Of a DNA stretch of 15,401 bases, positions 7,880-14,661 are shown in pieces; positions within the stretch are counted from its first letter, which is position 1, and each line of letters begins with the position of its first letter. The stretch comes from Phycisphaerales bacterium UBA2421 (lineage in GTDB: Bacteria > Planctomycetota > Phycisphaerae > Tepidisphaerales > Tepidisphaeraceae), in contig DDRH01000059.1 of the NCBI GenBank assembly GCA_002343075.1, positions 1 through 15,401 of the forward strand. Direction: 5' to 3'. The notes beneath the pieces were generated by a model. That model did no database searches. It had not been told where the DNA came from and saw only the letters and a list, made by a program, of their open reading frames with translations. Made by a program: the position numbers and the translations under genes.

Positions 7880-9106
7880 TCAAAAATCGCGCGCGATCAA
7901 ATCTGATTCACTCCCAGTCCCGGTTACTTCATCCCTTCGAGCCACGAAGATCGACGCCGCCAGAACCACGAGCATCGGCTCGGCAGGAATTCGATAACGA
8001 AGGCTACCGACCGACATCGCTTGCATTCCGCTAAAGTATATCGCGGGTAACAGCAAGAAAACCTTTGCCCGCCAGCTAATCCGCCGGTGAAACATTGCCG
8101 CGGTTGCCGCAAGAAAAAGCGGAACACTGTAGGCCGAACCGATGAGGACATATCGAAGTCTCCCAAACTCGCTGCTCAGCGGCACTGGGCTCCATGTGCG
8201 TGCGAGCTTGCGGCCAGCAAGTCGCATCGACGCAGAGGGGTTCGCCACCGCCCATGCCCGAGCCTTCGTCGCCAGATAGACACTCCGCTGCGTCTCATTC
8301 ATCTGCAGCAGCTCGGGCATTTGAGCAACAAACGACTGATTGCTCGATCCATCCGCTGTCGGGCTGAATCCATCATAAAATGTGAAACCCGAGTTGGTGG
8401 CGGTCCACACCCACTTGTCCAACGTGACCCGGTTTCGCGCTGCCCATGGCAGAAGCGCAAGGACGGTGATCGCCACGGACGCCGCCGCCCCGAGAACCAA
8501 CCATCTGAGCGACCGATTCGCCACAATAGTCGCTCCCAAGCCCAACAAGACGGGCAACCCTAGCGCGGAAGGACGAACCAGCACCGAGAAGCTCAAGATC
8601 ACCGCCGCCATAACGTAGCCGGCTGTCGTGAAGCGCACCGGCCGCACCAAGAGCACCATGGCCCAGACCAGCAGCGATGTAAACAGCGTTTCCGTGAGTA
8701 TCAGGGCACAGAAAAAAACGAGAAATGGGTTGAATCCGACCGCGACGGCACACAGTAGCGAAGCGCGTTCATTGAGCCACCGTCTCGCCAGCAAAAACGT
8801 CGCCAGGGCCGTCGAGACATCGATCGCGCACTGCGCCATCTGCACCCCCCGCACACTGCCCCCGCAAATCGCGATGAATGCGGGGTAGCCCGGTGTGCGG
8901 AACGCGTAGAGTCTCTGTTGAAAGCGAAAGTCGAAAAAAGAAAATCCCTGGCCTGCGAGCGCGTGCCGCCCAATCTGCAGGTATTCCCACTGATCGGGCA
9001 GTGAGCGTGCCATCGCCTTTTCGTCAACCGGCACCGACCAGCACCACCCCACCCGCACCGCCAGCGCCGTGAGCAACAGCAGAAAAAGCTTTGTGCGCGT
9101 ATTCAC
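7880..9106 (-). CDS. GT-C (GT39/ArnT-like) membrane glycosyltransferase
   Basis: A 408-residue polytopic inner-membrane protein resembling the GT39 / PMT / ArnT-like glycosyltransferases, which use lipid-linked sugar donors and act on the outer face of the membrane. Seen directly: a first membrane segment at about 6-24, then a periplasmic loop with the acidic D38 in PDQWEYLQIG (the expected catalytic-base region) and FRTPGYPAF at 69-77, a strong family marker. Further hydrophobic helices carry LTETLF (137-142) and LPWAARN (219-225), and near the C-terminus GSLRYRIPAEP (367-377) is followed by a last helix. It is shorter than ArnT (about 550 residues), lacking most of the C-terminal periplasmic domain. 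The start is GTG at 9104-9106, needed to keep the first helix; no clear Shine-Dalgarno is present, and only 6 bases separate it from the SH3 gene stop, so coupled translation is likely. Donor and acceptor are unknown. Confidence 0.82.
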   Translation of the reverse strand: MNTRTKLFLLLLTALAVRVGWCWSVPVDEKAMARSLPDQWEYLQIGRHALAGQGFSFFDFRFQQRLYAFRTPGYPAFIAICGGSVRGVQMAQCAIDVSTALATFLLARRWLNERASLLCAVAVGFNPFLVFFCALILTETLFTSLLVWAMVLLVRPVRFTTAGYVMAAVILSFSVLVRPSALGLPVLLGLGATIVANRSLRWLVLGAAASVAITVLALLPWAARNRVTLDKWVWTATNSGFTFYDGFSPTADGSSNQSFVAQMPELLQMNETQRSVYLATKARAWAVANPSASMRLAGRKLARTWSPVPLSSEFGRLRYVLIGSAYSVPLFLAATAAMFHRRISWRAKVFLLLPAIYFSGMQAMSVGSLRYRIPAEPMLVVLAASIFVARRDEVTGTGSESDLIARDF

Positions 9107-9112
9107 AAGCGA

Positions 9113-9598
9113 CTATCTGCGGTACATCCCGACATTGCCCTGCTTGCTGAATTGCTCAAACTCGCCCGAATCAATGATTCTCGCACGGAGTGCCATGAGC
9201 CGGTCCAAGCCTGACGTATCCAAGCCGTTTGCACCGGAGTAGGCAAGGGTAAGTGGCTCGACACCTTTCGCCGCTGCCGCATCGGTGGCGGCGTTGGCTT
9301 GGGCATCGCCTGTTGCGGCGCTGGCTACCTTGCTGAGATCAGTGCCTCCGGCCTTTTTGAGCGAGTTCTCGGTGGTCCAGCCCTCTCTTCCGCCGCTTGC
9401 CGAGCGTACCCATTTTACGTTGCGCTCAGTCACGCGTTCGAGGACGGGAATCTTCTCGCCCTTCTTCACACTTGCAACAACTTTCGTGGCACTGCTGCGT
9501 CCCGCGCGAAGCACGGCATCGCTCCCGGCGGTGATGTCTTCCGCTTGTGCAATGGTCGCAGCCAATCCGATGACGACGCAAAGAATGATCGCTCGCAT
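9113..9598 (-). CDS. Secreted bacterial SH3-like domain protein
   Basis: A 161-residue exported protein with an N-terminal signal peptide (MRAIILCVVIGLAATIAQA, probable cleavage after A19). A bacterial SH3-like domain follows at about 27-82: DAVLRAG, a variable loop, VKKGEKIPVLE, then WVRSASGGREGWTTENSL. Such domains commonly bind peptidoglycan or other envelope ligands; the ligand here is unknown. An alanine-rich linker (about 95-117) leads to a charged helical end, LDRLMALRARIIDSGEFEQF, and a basic GMYRR tail. I choose ATG at 9596-9598 over the in-frame GTG at 9616 because AAAGGA (9604-9609) lies 5 bases upstream and the signal peptide then starts correctly. It sits 53 bases after the cyclase stop and 6 bases before the glycosyltransferase. 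With a CHASE2 sensor next door, a shared periplasmic function is plausible but not shown. Confidence 0.83.
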   Translation of the reverse strand: MRAIILCVVIGLAATIAQAEDITAGSDAVLRAGRSSATKVVASVKKGEKIPVLERVTERNVKWVRSASGGREGWTTENSLKKAGGTDLSKVASAATGDAQANAATDAAAAKGVEPLTLAYSGANGLDTSGLDRLMALRARIIDSGEFEQFSKQGNVGMYRR

Positions 9599-9603
9599 GA
9601 CAG

Positions 9604-9609
9604 TCCTTT
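9604..9609 (-). promoter_or_regulatory. Shine-Dalgarno that sets the SH3-protein start
   Basis: AAAGGA on the minus strand, 5 bases before the ATG at 9598. It lies inside the reading frame opened by the GTG at 9616, which argues that the GTG is not the true start. Confidence 0.7.
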
Positions 9610-9651
9610 CGCGCACTTACCCAATCATCTCAACCGGCTCACCCGCCGCCC

Positions 9652-11676
9652 TCACTTTGTCGTGGCATGATACACACCATCCCAATCCGACGGTGGAGGC
9701 GCTTCCCTGAACTCGCCGATCCGCCGCTGTAGCATCTTGCTTGGGCCATCTTCCGGGAACTCTGTAGCTAACTCAAGTAAAATCGAGTCTGCCGCATCCC
9801 AGTTCTGCTGCAGATATGCCTCCAAGGCACGCTCAAAATCCCGCCGCAGTCGGCCCAGCGGACCGGATTCTGCCTCGATTTCCCCCATCAGCTCGTAGAC
9901 CGCAATCGGCTCGGTTTTTCCCTTTACTTCGAGCAGATCGAGCTTTCGGAACAAAAATCGGTCGCGGGCCTGCGTCACTGTGCTTTCGGCAACGCAGATT
10001 TGCGTGTCGTAGAGCTTGTTGGCCGGCTCCAGTCGTGCCGCGAGATTTACAGCATCGCCGATTACTGTGTAGTTCAGCTTCCGCTGCGAACCCGTAAAAC
10101 CCACGAACATCGAGCCAGAGTTGATTCCGATGCGGGTAATAGTGTCTTGCACCCCGAGCGCCGCCATCTCAGGTGCGATCTCTCGCTCTCGCCTCCGGAT
10201 AGCCAGCGCCGAAGAACAGGCCCGCTGGGCATGATCGGGCTGGCTCAGCGGCGCGTTCCAAAACGTCATGATCGCATCGCCGATGTACTTATCGAGCGTG
10301 CCATCCAACTCAAGAATCTGTTCTGACATCTCGCCGAGGTAATAGTTCAGCGCGGGCTCAATTTTCTCTTTCAACTTCTCGGTAAGCGAGGTGAAGCCGG
10401 CGAGGTCGGTAAACATAACGGTCATCTCAAGTTGCCGTCCGCCGACGGCAAGCTGCCGGGGGTTCTCGGCAAGCTCTGCCGCCACGCCGGGCGAAAGGCA
10501 CGTTTCGAGGGCGCGCAAGAGCAAGCGAGCCTGGCGGTCTTCGAGAAAGTAACTCCACGAGATGCCGAGAATCGCCGCGATGACGATCGCCAGCAACGAT
10601 GTTGTCGGGGAGAGCCAGATAATTGTGGATCGATCGAAAAGCAGGTAACCGACGATCACAATCGCGATGGCCAGCGTGGCGACGGTCGCTGCTTTCCCCG
10701 CCGCCGCCCGAATCGCAATCGTACCGACGGCGGTCAGGGCGGCGCAAGTCAGCGCGACAAGCGCGGTCACCACCGCTGGCACCGGCCAGGCCGCACGCCC
10801 GGCGAGCATGTTTGCAATCGCGGTCGCCTGCACCTCCACGCCGGGAATCTTGGGCGCGTTGGGCGCGGCTTTGATATCGTGCAACCCCTCCGCCGTTGTT
10901 CCGACGATCACAATCTTGTCCTTAAACCACTCAGGTTTGATTCCAAAATCGACCTCCGGCGGTGAAACCGCAGCGGAAATGACACTCGACGCCGACCATG
11001 CAGGAAAGGTAGGCTCGCCGGTAGCACTCCGATGCGGGCCGTAATAATGCAGTAAGAACCCCCGTGAGACGTCCAGCCGCGACGTGATGCCGGCCGACTG
11101 AAGCGCCGCCAGTGCCACCGACGGCTTCCCATGCCGCTGAGGAATGAAGTCGCGATAGACCTTTTCGCTGGTAACATCCACCCCGCCAAAGGTGACCGCA
11201 CGACTCACCGGCGGGCGAAACCGGCCCCACTCCCCCCGCGAAGTGATGGTTCTTGCGAACACAACCGGAATCGACGTTTCATCGAGCCTTGATGCGAAAA
11301 TTGTGTCGTCATCCAGACCGCGCGCGCTGATTTCACTAAAAAGGATGTCAAACACCACCGCCCGCGCACCGGCACGCTCGACGTGCTCGACTAGCAATGC
11401 CCAGTACTCCCTCGGCCAGGGCCAGCCAAACTCGAATCCGTCTTCGATCTGCGAGAGACTTTGCTGATCCACTGCCAGTATCACAACGTCGCCGTTTAGT
11501 TGGCTTTCGATGGGCCGGTTTCGATAGTACCAGTCGTAGAAAACATGATCGGCAAGCCCCATCGCGACGCGCGTACCCGGCGCTCGATCGAGCGCGATTG
11601 CCAGAACCGCCGAGATCAGCGTAATCGCCACCACGGCGGCGAATCGGTGCGATGAGAGAAGCTTCCGAAAGTTCAC
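9652..11676 (-). CDS. CHASE2-domain class III adenylate cyclase
   Basis: A 674-residue membrane receptor that should make cAMP from ATP in response to an extracytoplasmic signal. Order of parts: N-terminal membrane helix (about 12-29); periplasmic CHASE2 sensor (about 35-297) with WPWPREYWALL (85-95) and AGARAVVFDILFSE (102-115); three helices (about 298-322, 330-347, 356-376); class III cyclase domain (about 416-595); a TPR-like end with DWDGVYH. All canonical catalytic residues are present: metal-binding D424 (MFTDLAGFTS) and D467 (YIGDAIM), adenine-selecting K463 and T537, and transition-state N544 and R548 (NLAAR). The K/T pair predicts ATP rather than GTP. The start is GTG at 11674-11676, with a weak ribosome site. 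First gene of a four-gene minus-strand run, diverging from the M48 gene by 123 bases. The CHASE2 ligand is unknown. Confidence 0.95.
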   Translation of the reverse strand: MNFRKLLSSHRFAAVVAITLISAVLAIALDRAPGTRVAMGLADHVFYDWYYRNRPIESQLNGDVVILAVDQQSLSQIEDGFEFGWPWPREYWALLVEHVERAGARAVVFDILFSEISARGLDDDTIFASRLDETSIPVVFARTITSRGEWGRFRPPVSRAVTFGGVDVTSEKVYRDFIPQRHGKPSVALAALQSAGITSRLDVSRGFLLHYYGPHRSATGEPTFPAWSASSVISAAVSPPEVDFGIKPEWFKDKIVIVGTTAEGLHDIKAAPNAPKIPGVEVQATAIANMLAGRAAWPVPAVVTALVALTCAALTAVGTIAIRAAAGKAATVATLAIAIVIVGYLLFDRSTIIWLSPTTSLLAIVIAAILGISWSYFLEDRQARLLLRALETCLSPGVAAELAENPRQLAVGGRQLEMTVMFTDLAGFTSLTEKLKEKIEPALNYYLGEMSEQILELDGTLDKYIGDAIMTFWNAPLSQPDHAQRACSSALAIRRREREIAPEMAALGVQDTITRIGINSGSMFVGFTGSQRKLNYTVIGDAVNLAARLEPANKLYDTQICVAESTVTQARDRFLFRKLDLLEVKGKTEPIAVYELMGEIEAESGPLGRLRRDFERALEAYLQQNWDAADSILLELATEFPEDGPSKMLQRRIGEFREAPPPSDWDGVYHATTK

Positions 11677-11767
11677 GCCGCAGTTTTCTACCCCAAATCC
11701 CCGTTTGTTGCGCGTAATCGCGTTGTTGCAGTCGCGGCCAACCGTTGCGACAATTCATGGGTCTATC

Positions 11768-11785
11768 ATTTTGACTACTCAAAAT
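11768..11785. promoter_or_regulatory. Perfect interrupted palindrome, candidate operator
   Basis: ATTTTGA (11768-11774), spacer CTAC, then TCAAAAT (11779-11785): two perfect 7-base arms in the 123-base divergent region between the cyclase gene and the M48 gene. It ends 14 bases before the M48 ATG, and its left edge overlaps TATCAT (11764-11769), a 5-of-6 match to a -10 box reading toward M48. A repressor bound there could block M48 transcription; as RNA it would form an AT-rich 7-bp hairpin next to the ribosome site. It does not match the CRP spacing (TGTGA-N6-TCACA) or the FNR site (TTGAT-N4-ATCAA). Confidence 0.4.
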
Positions 11786-11799
11786 CGGAGAAGAGGCTT

Positions 11800-12813
11800 A
11801 TGCGGCTCAAATCGGCATTGCGAATGGTCCTGGCGGTGTCTCTGTTGGCGGTGCTGTCGGTCGGCTGCGCGTCAGACCGCAAGGTCATCGATCAGGCCGA
11901 CCAGGTACATGGCAGCCTCGAAAAGGCGGTCATCAAAGATGAGGTGCTCGCCAACTATCTGCAGGAAGTCGGCGATCGAATCATTGAGCAGGCGGCCAAA
12001 ATGTCAGCCGACGGTAAGGGGCCTTCGAAGCACTTTGCGACGGATAACACCTGGATGTTCGGCGAGGAAATGCGATTTCATTTCGTCAATTCCAAGACGC
12101 TCAACGCATTCACCACTGGCGGCGAGCATATGTACATTTACACCGAGCTTTTCTTAAACTGCAAGAGTGAAGATGAACTGGCGGCGGTGGTGGCGCACGA
12201 GTTTGCGCACATCTATGGCCGGCATGTGCAAAAGGGCATGGATAATCGGCTGAAGGTGCTGGCAATCGCCGCAGGCGGTGCTGTAGCCGGAGCCGCGGTC
12301 GGAGGCAAGGACAACTGGGCCGAAGGTGCCGCCATCGGCGGGGGGCTTGGGCTGGCGGGCGGGTCGCTGCTCAACATGGGATTCACCCGACAAGACGAAG
12401 CCGAGGCAGACAAGTACGGCTTTCGATTCTATGTGCGCGCCGGCTGGGATCCGGAACGATTCGGCGACTTTTTTCAGAGCATGATCGACAAAGGGTATGA
12501 CAAAACCCCCGCGATAGTCAGCGACCACCCGACGCTTCGGAGCCGGGTCGAAAAGGCCAGGGAATACGCCGCCGAGTTGCCCCCCGAAGCCGCCGACTGG
12601 CGCCGCGAGCCGGTCGCGAGCGCTGCCCGCTTCCGCGACTTGCAAGCCCGAGCGGTACAGGTCGGAAAGAACACGCCGAATGATCGATCGCTGGAGAACA
12701 GCCGGGAACTGCTGCAGGCTTTGCCGCGAAGCTGCGTTTCGCCCATTCCTGCGTTTGAAGATCAGGTCGCGGCGCAGCAGGACTTGGTTAAGAAGGCGAG
12801 CGAAAAGAAGTAA
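11800..12813 (+). CDS. M48-family metalloprotease lipoprotein
   Basis: A 337-residue zinc metallopeptidase of the M48 family, probably a membrane-anchored periplasmic protease like LoiP or BepA in envelope quality control. Seen directly: a lipoprotein signal peptide ending LSVGC with the lipid cysteine at 23; FVNSKTLNAFTTGGEHMYIYTEL (95-117) preceding the active site; the zinc motif HEFAH (H133, E134, H137); third zinc ligand E200 in ExxAD (200-204); and SDHPTLRSR (241-249), usual for the family. A glycine-rich hydrophobic stretch (about 156-194) lies between the two metal motifs, as in relatives. The last 90 residues are hydrophilic and unassigned. The start ATG at 11800 follows a purine-rich GGAGAAGAGG. 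It leads the plus-strand run M48-thiL-tsaE, with 69 bases to thiL, and its promoter region holds the palindrome at 11768-11785. Confidence 0.93.
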   Translation: MRLKSALRMVLAVSLLAVLSVGCASDRKVIDQADQVHGSLEKAVIKDEVLANYLQEVGDRIIEQAAKMSADGKGPSKHFATDNTWMFGEEMRFHFVNSKTLNAFTTGGEHMYIYTELFLNCKSEDELAAVVAHEFAHIYGRHVQKGMDNRLKVLAIAAGGAVAGAAVGGKDNWAEGAAIGGGLGLAGGSLLNMGFTRQDEAEADKYGFRFYVRAGWDPERFGDFFQSMIDKGYDKTPAIVSDHPTLRSRVEKAREYAAELPPEAADWRREPVASAARFRDLQARAVQVGKNTPNDRSLENSRELLQALPRSCVSPIPAFEDQVAAQQDLVKKASEKK

Positions 12814-12816
12814 AGC

Positions 12817-12830
12817 GCCCGTCCCCGGGC
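12817..12830 (+). other. GC-rich mini-hairpin after the M48 stop codon
   Basis: GCCCG (12817-12821), loop TCCC, CGGGC (12826-12830), three bases after the TAA. The stem has only 5 bp and no T-run follows, so it is not a convincing terminator; it could stabilise the 3' end of M48 within an M48-thiL transcript. Confidence 0.25.
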
Positions 12831-12882
12831 CGCAGCCTCCGTTCGCTTCGTCGCCGTTCGCGCGTCGTGGAGACTTCAAGTA

Positions 12883-13830
12883 ATGTCCGGCGAGTTTGAT
12901 TTCATTGCATGGCTAAGGTCGCATCAGCGGGTCGATCGAAGACTGATCGTGCCGATCGGGGACGATCTCGCAGCCCTGAAGTGGGACGGCAACAACCTGC
13001 TGCTGGCCGGCGCCGATCAGGTACTTGACGGCGTACACTTTGATTCGACTGTCCATTCACCTCGCGCGATCGGCATCAAGGCGATGAACCGCAACCTAAG
13101 CGATTGCGCCGCCATGGCGTGCCTGCCGGCTGCCGCGCTGGCGACAGTCGCGCTGCCTAAGGGAACCCCGATCGACTATGCGAAGGAACTCTTCCTCGGA
13201 TTGCAGGAAGCGGGCGACAAGTTTGGCTGCGCGATCATCGGAGGGGATACGAGCAGTTGGAATGGCATGCTGGCGTTGAGCGTGACAATCCTGGCGCGCA
13301 CGCAAGGAAGTCCGCTGCGCCGAAATGGCGCTCGGCCGGGCGATCATATACATGTTACCGGCCCTCTCGGCGGGAGCCTGCTTGGCCGCCATATGACATT
13401 CGCCCCGCGCGTTATGTTTGCCTGGGAGCATGCCCAGTCGCCGAAAAGCCTGAATGCGCCGGCGGCGAGCCTGATCACATCGATGATCGATCTGAGCGAC
13501 GGCCTATCGCGCGACCTGCAGCACATCTGCCGAGAAAGCAGCGTAGGCGCGGTGATTTTTGCCGACAAGATTCCCGTTCATGCCGACGCCATAGAGATGA
13601 GTCGTGACGGCTTCTCGCCCCTGGAACATGCACTCCATGACGGCGAGGATTACGAGTTGCTGCTAACCATGGACGGGATGCCAACCGAGCAAGCCGCGCG
13701 GCCGACGCACAGCGGCGAACCATCGCTAAACTGGATCGGCACGATCACCGATGAGCCGGGCATTTTTCTGCAATCCGCTGACGGCCGGAGAGAACCTCTT
13801 GAACCGAGAGCGTGGGAGCACCAGTTCTGA
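12883..13830 (+). CDS. thiL: Thiamine-monophosphate kinase
   Basis: Cytoplasmic kinase for the last step of thiamine pyrophosphate synthesis: thiamine monophosphate + ATP to TPP + ADP. The 315-residue length fits the family. Seen directly: VPIGDDLAAL (23-32), the Mg-binding start; ADQVLDGVHFD (44-54), where the substrate binds; NLSDCAAMACLP (71-82), in which the usual glycine after the methionine is alanine; IIGGDTSS (118-125), part of the nucleotide/Mg site; MIDLSDGLSRDL (201-212); and HDGEDYELLL (252-261). These make it a PurM/ThiL-fold member and separate it from PurM, HypE and SelD. The start ATG at 12883 has GGAG about 10 bases upstream. It lies 69 bases after the M48 gene and 46 before tsaE. 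No other thiamine gene or TPP riboswitch is visible in the window. Confidence 0.95.
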   Translation: MSGEFDFIAWLRSHQRVDRRLIVPIGDDLAALKWDGNNLLLAGADQVLDGVHFDSTVHSPRAIGIKAMNRNLSDCAAMACLPAAALATVALPKGTPIDYAKELFLGLQEAGDKFGCAIIGGDTSSWNGMLALSVTILARTQGSPLRRNGARPGDHIHVTGPLGGSLLGRHMTFAPRVMFAWEHAQSPKSLNAPAASLITSMIDLSDGLSRDLQHICRESSVGAVIFADKIPVHADAIEMSRDGFSPLEHALHDGEDYELLLTMDGMPTEQAARPTHSGEPSLNWIGTITDEPGIFLQSADGRREPLEPRAWEHQF

Positions 13831-13876
13831 GCGCACGCCCGTCCCCTTCAGAGGTGATGGCGATTAAGCTGTTATC

Positions 13877-14293
13877 GTGGTCTACCACTCGTGCAATCTC
13901 TCCGACACCGAAGGCATCGCTGGGCAGGTCGCCAAGAGGCTGCGTCCGGGCGACTGCATCGCACTCGATGGCGAGCTCGGCGCAGGGAAGACCCAGTTCG
14001 TCCGGGGGCTGGTTCGCGCGCTGGGGGGCGATGCCCGGTCAGTCAGTTCGCCGACCTATGTGCTTTTGCATATTTATGCATGCGCCGATGTGCAAATGTT
14101 CCACCTCGATGCCTATCGGGTAGCGGGCGCAGACGATCTAGAGGCGATCGGATTCACCGAACTGCTCGCGCAAGGCGGCATCACCGTTGTAGAGTGGGCG
14201 GCGCGTGTGCGTGATATCTTGCCCGAGCAGACGATTCATATCCGCATCACCGCGATTGACGAATCTTCGCGACGCATCGAAGTTGTTGAATAA
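13877..14293 (+). CDS. tsaE: tRNA threonylcarbamoyladenosine (t6A37) synthesis ATPase TsaE
   Basis: A 138-residue P-loop ATPase that works with TsaB and TsaD to place the t6A modification on ANN-decoding tRNAs; essential in many bacteria. Seen directly: Walker A GELGAGKT at 32-39 (K38), the family's SSPTYVLLHIY (57-67), HLDAYRV (76-82) and EWAARV (106-111), where the glutamate and tryptophan are conserved in TsaE. The start is GTG at 13877; an in-frame TAA at 13865-13867 excludes anything earlier, and the first P-loop strand is in place from this start. There is no strong Shine-Dalgarno, which together with the 46-base gap to thiL suggests co-transcription. tsaB and tsaD are not in the window. 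Confidence 0.95.
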   Translation: MVYHSCNLSDTEGIAGQVAKRLRPGDCIALDGELGAGKTQFVRGLVRALGGDARSVSSPTYVLLHIYACADVQMFHLDAYRVAGADDLEAIGFTELLAQGGITVVEWAARVRDILPEQTIHIRITAIDESSRRIEVVE

Positions 14294-14379
14294 GCGCGCC
14301 TCAGTAGCCGGATGAATCTGGGGCGCCTACACTCCGGTCGAGACAAGTCGGTTAGCGGCTAAGAACAGGGTCTGCTTCT

Positions 14380-14661
14380 ATGCAACAACTTCGATCCCGC
14401 GCGGTCTGCGCTACTTCTGAAGCGATATTGAGTTTTCTCACCGAGCGGCAGTTTGTCCGCCCGCATCGTCGGCTGGGCGACGTGATGATCGACCTGCACC
14501 AGGCCACCGGTGCCTGCGAGCTGGCCGTCAATCGCGCGATGGAGTGGCTGAAGCTCGACGCTGCCGCCCCCGTGGGGCGACTTCGGCGGACGGAACTGAC
14601 GCAGCTATCGCGCAGCATTCACCGATTCTGGCGTGCCGCGGTGCATCACACCGACGCGTGA
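14380..14661 (+). CDS. Hypothetical 93-residue basic helical protein
   Basis: I do not recognise this gene. It encodes 93 residues rich in Arg, Ala and Leu, with no signal peptide or membrane segment. The pattern looks mostly helical: ATSEAILSFLTERQFV (11-26), then LGDVMIDLHQATGACELAVNRAMEWLKL (32-59), and LSRSIHRFWRAAVHH (76-90). Reasons to think it is real: codon positions follow the GC-rich third-base habit of neighbouring genes, the frame is full length, and it fills the space between tsaE and carB. Reasons for caution: it is short, with only a weak ribosome site (AGGG about 10 bases upstream), and its last 16 bases overlap the carB 3' end on the other strand. It could be a small regulatory or nucleic-acid-associated protein given its charge, but nothing in it proves that. 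Confidence 0.55.
   Translation: MQQLRSRAVCATSEAILSFLTERQFVRPHRRLGDVMIDLHQATGACELAVNRAMEWLKLDAAAPVGRLRRTELTQLSRSIHRFWRAAVHHTDA

Noticed and set aside
10432..10965. 177-codon plus-strand open frame opposite the cyclase
   Set aside because: Charged low-complexity translation typical of the reverse strand of GC-rich coding DNA.
11855..12813. Glycine-rich hydrophobic stretch in the M48 protease as a fusion or insertion
   Set aside because: M48 lipoproteins normally carry a hydrophobic segment between HExxH and ExxAD, so this is expected.
12814..12882. TPP riboswitch upstream of thiL
   Set aside because: The gap is only 69 bases and shows neither the conserved THI-box core nor suitable helices.
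14296..14326. Possible terminator after tsaE (GCGCCTC paired with GGGGCGC, 17-base loop)
   Set aside because: The stem includes a G-T pair, the loop is long and no T-run follows, so I do not call it.
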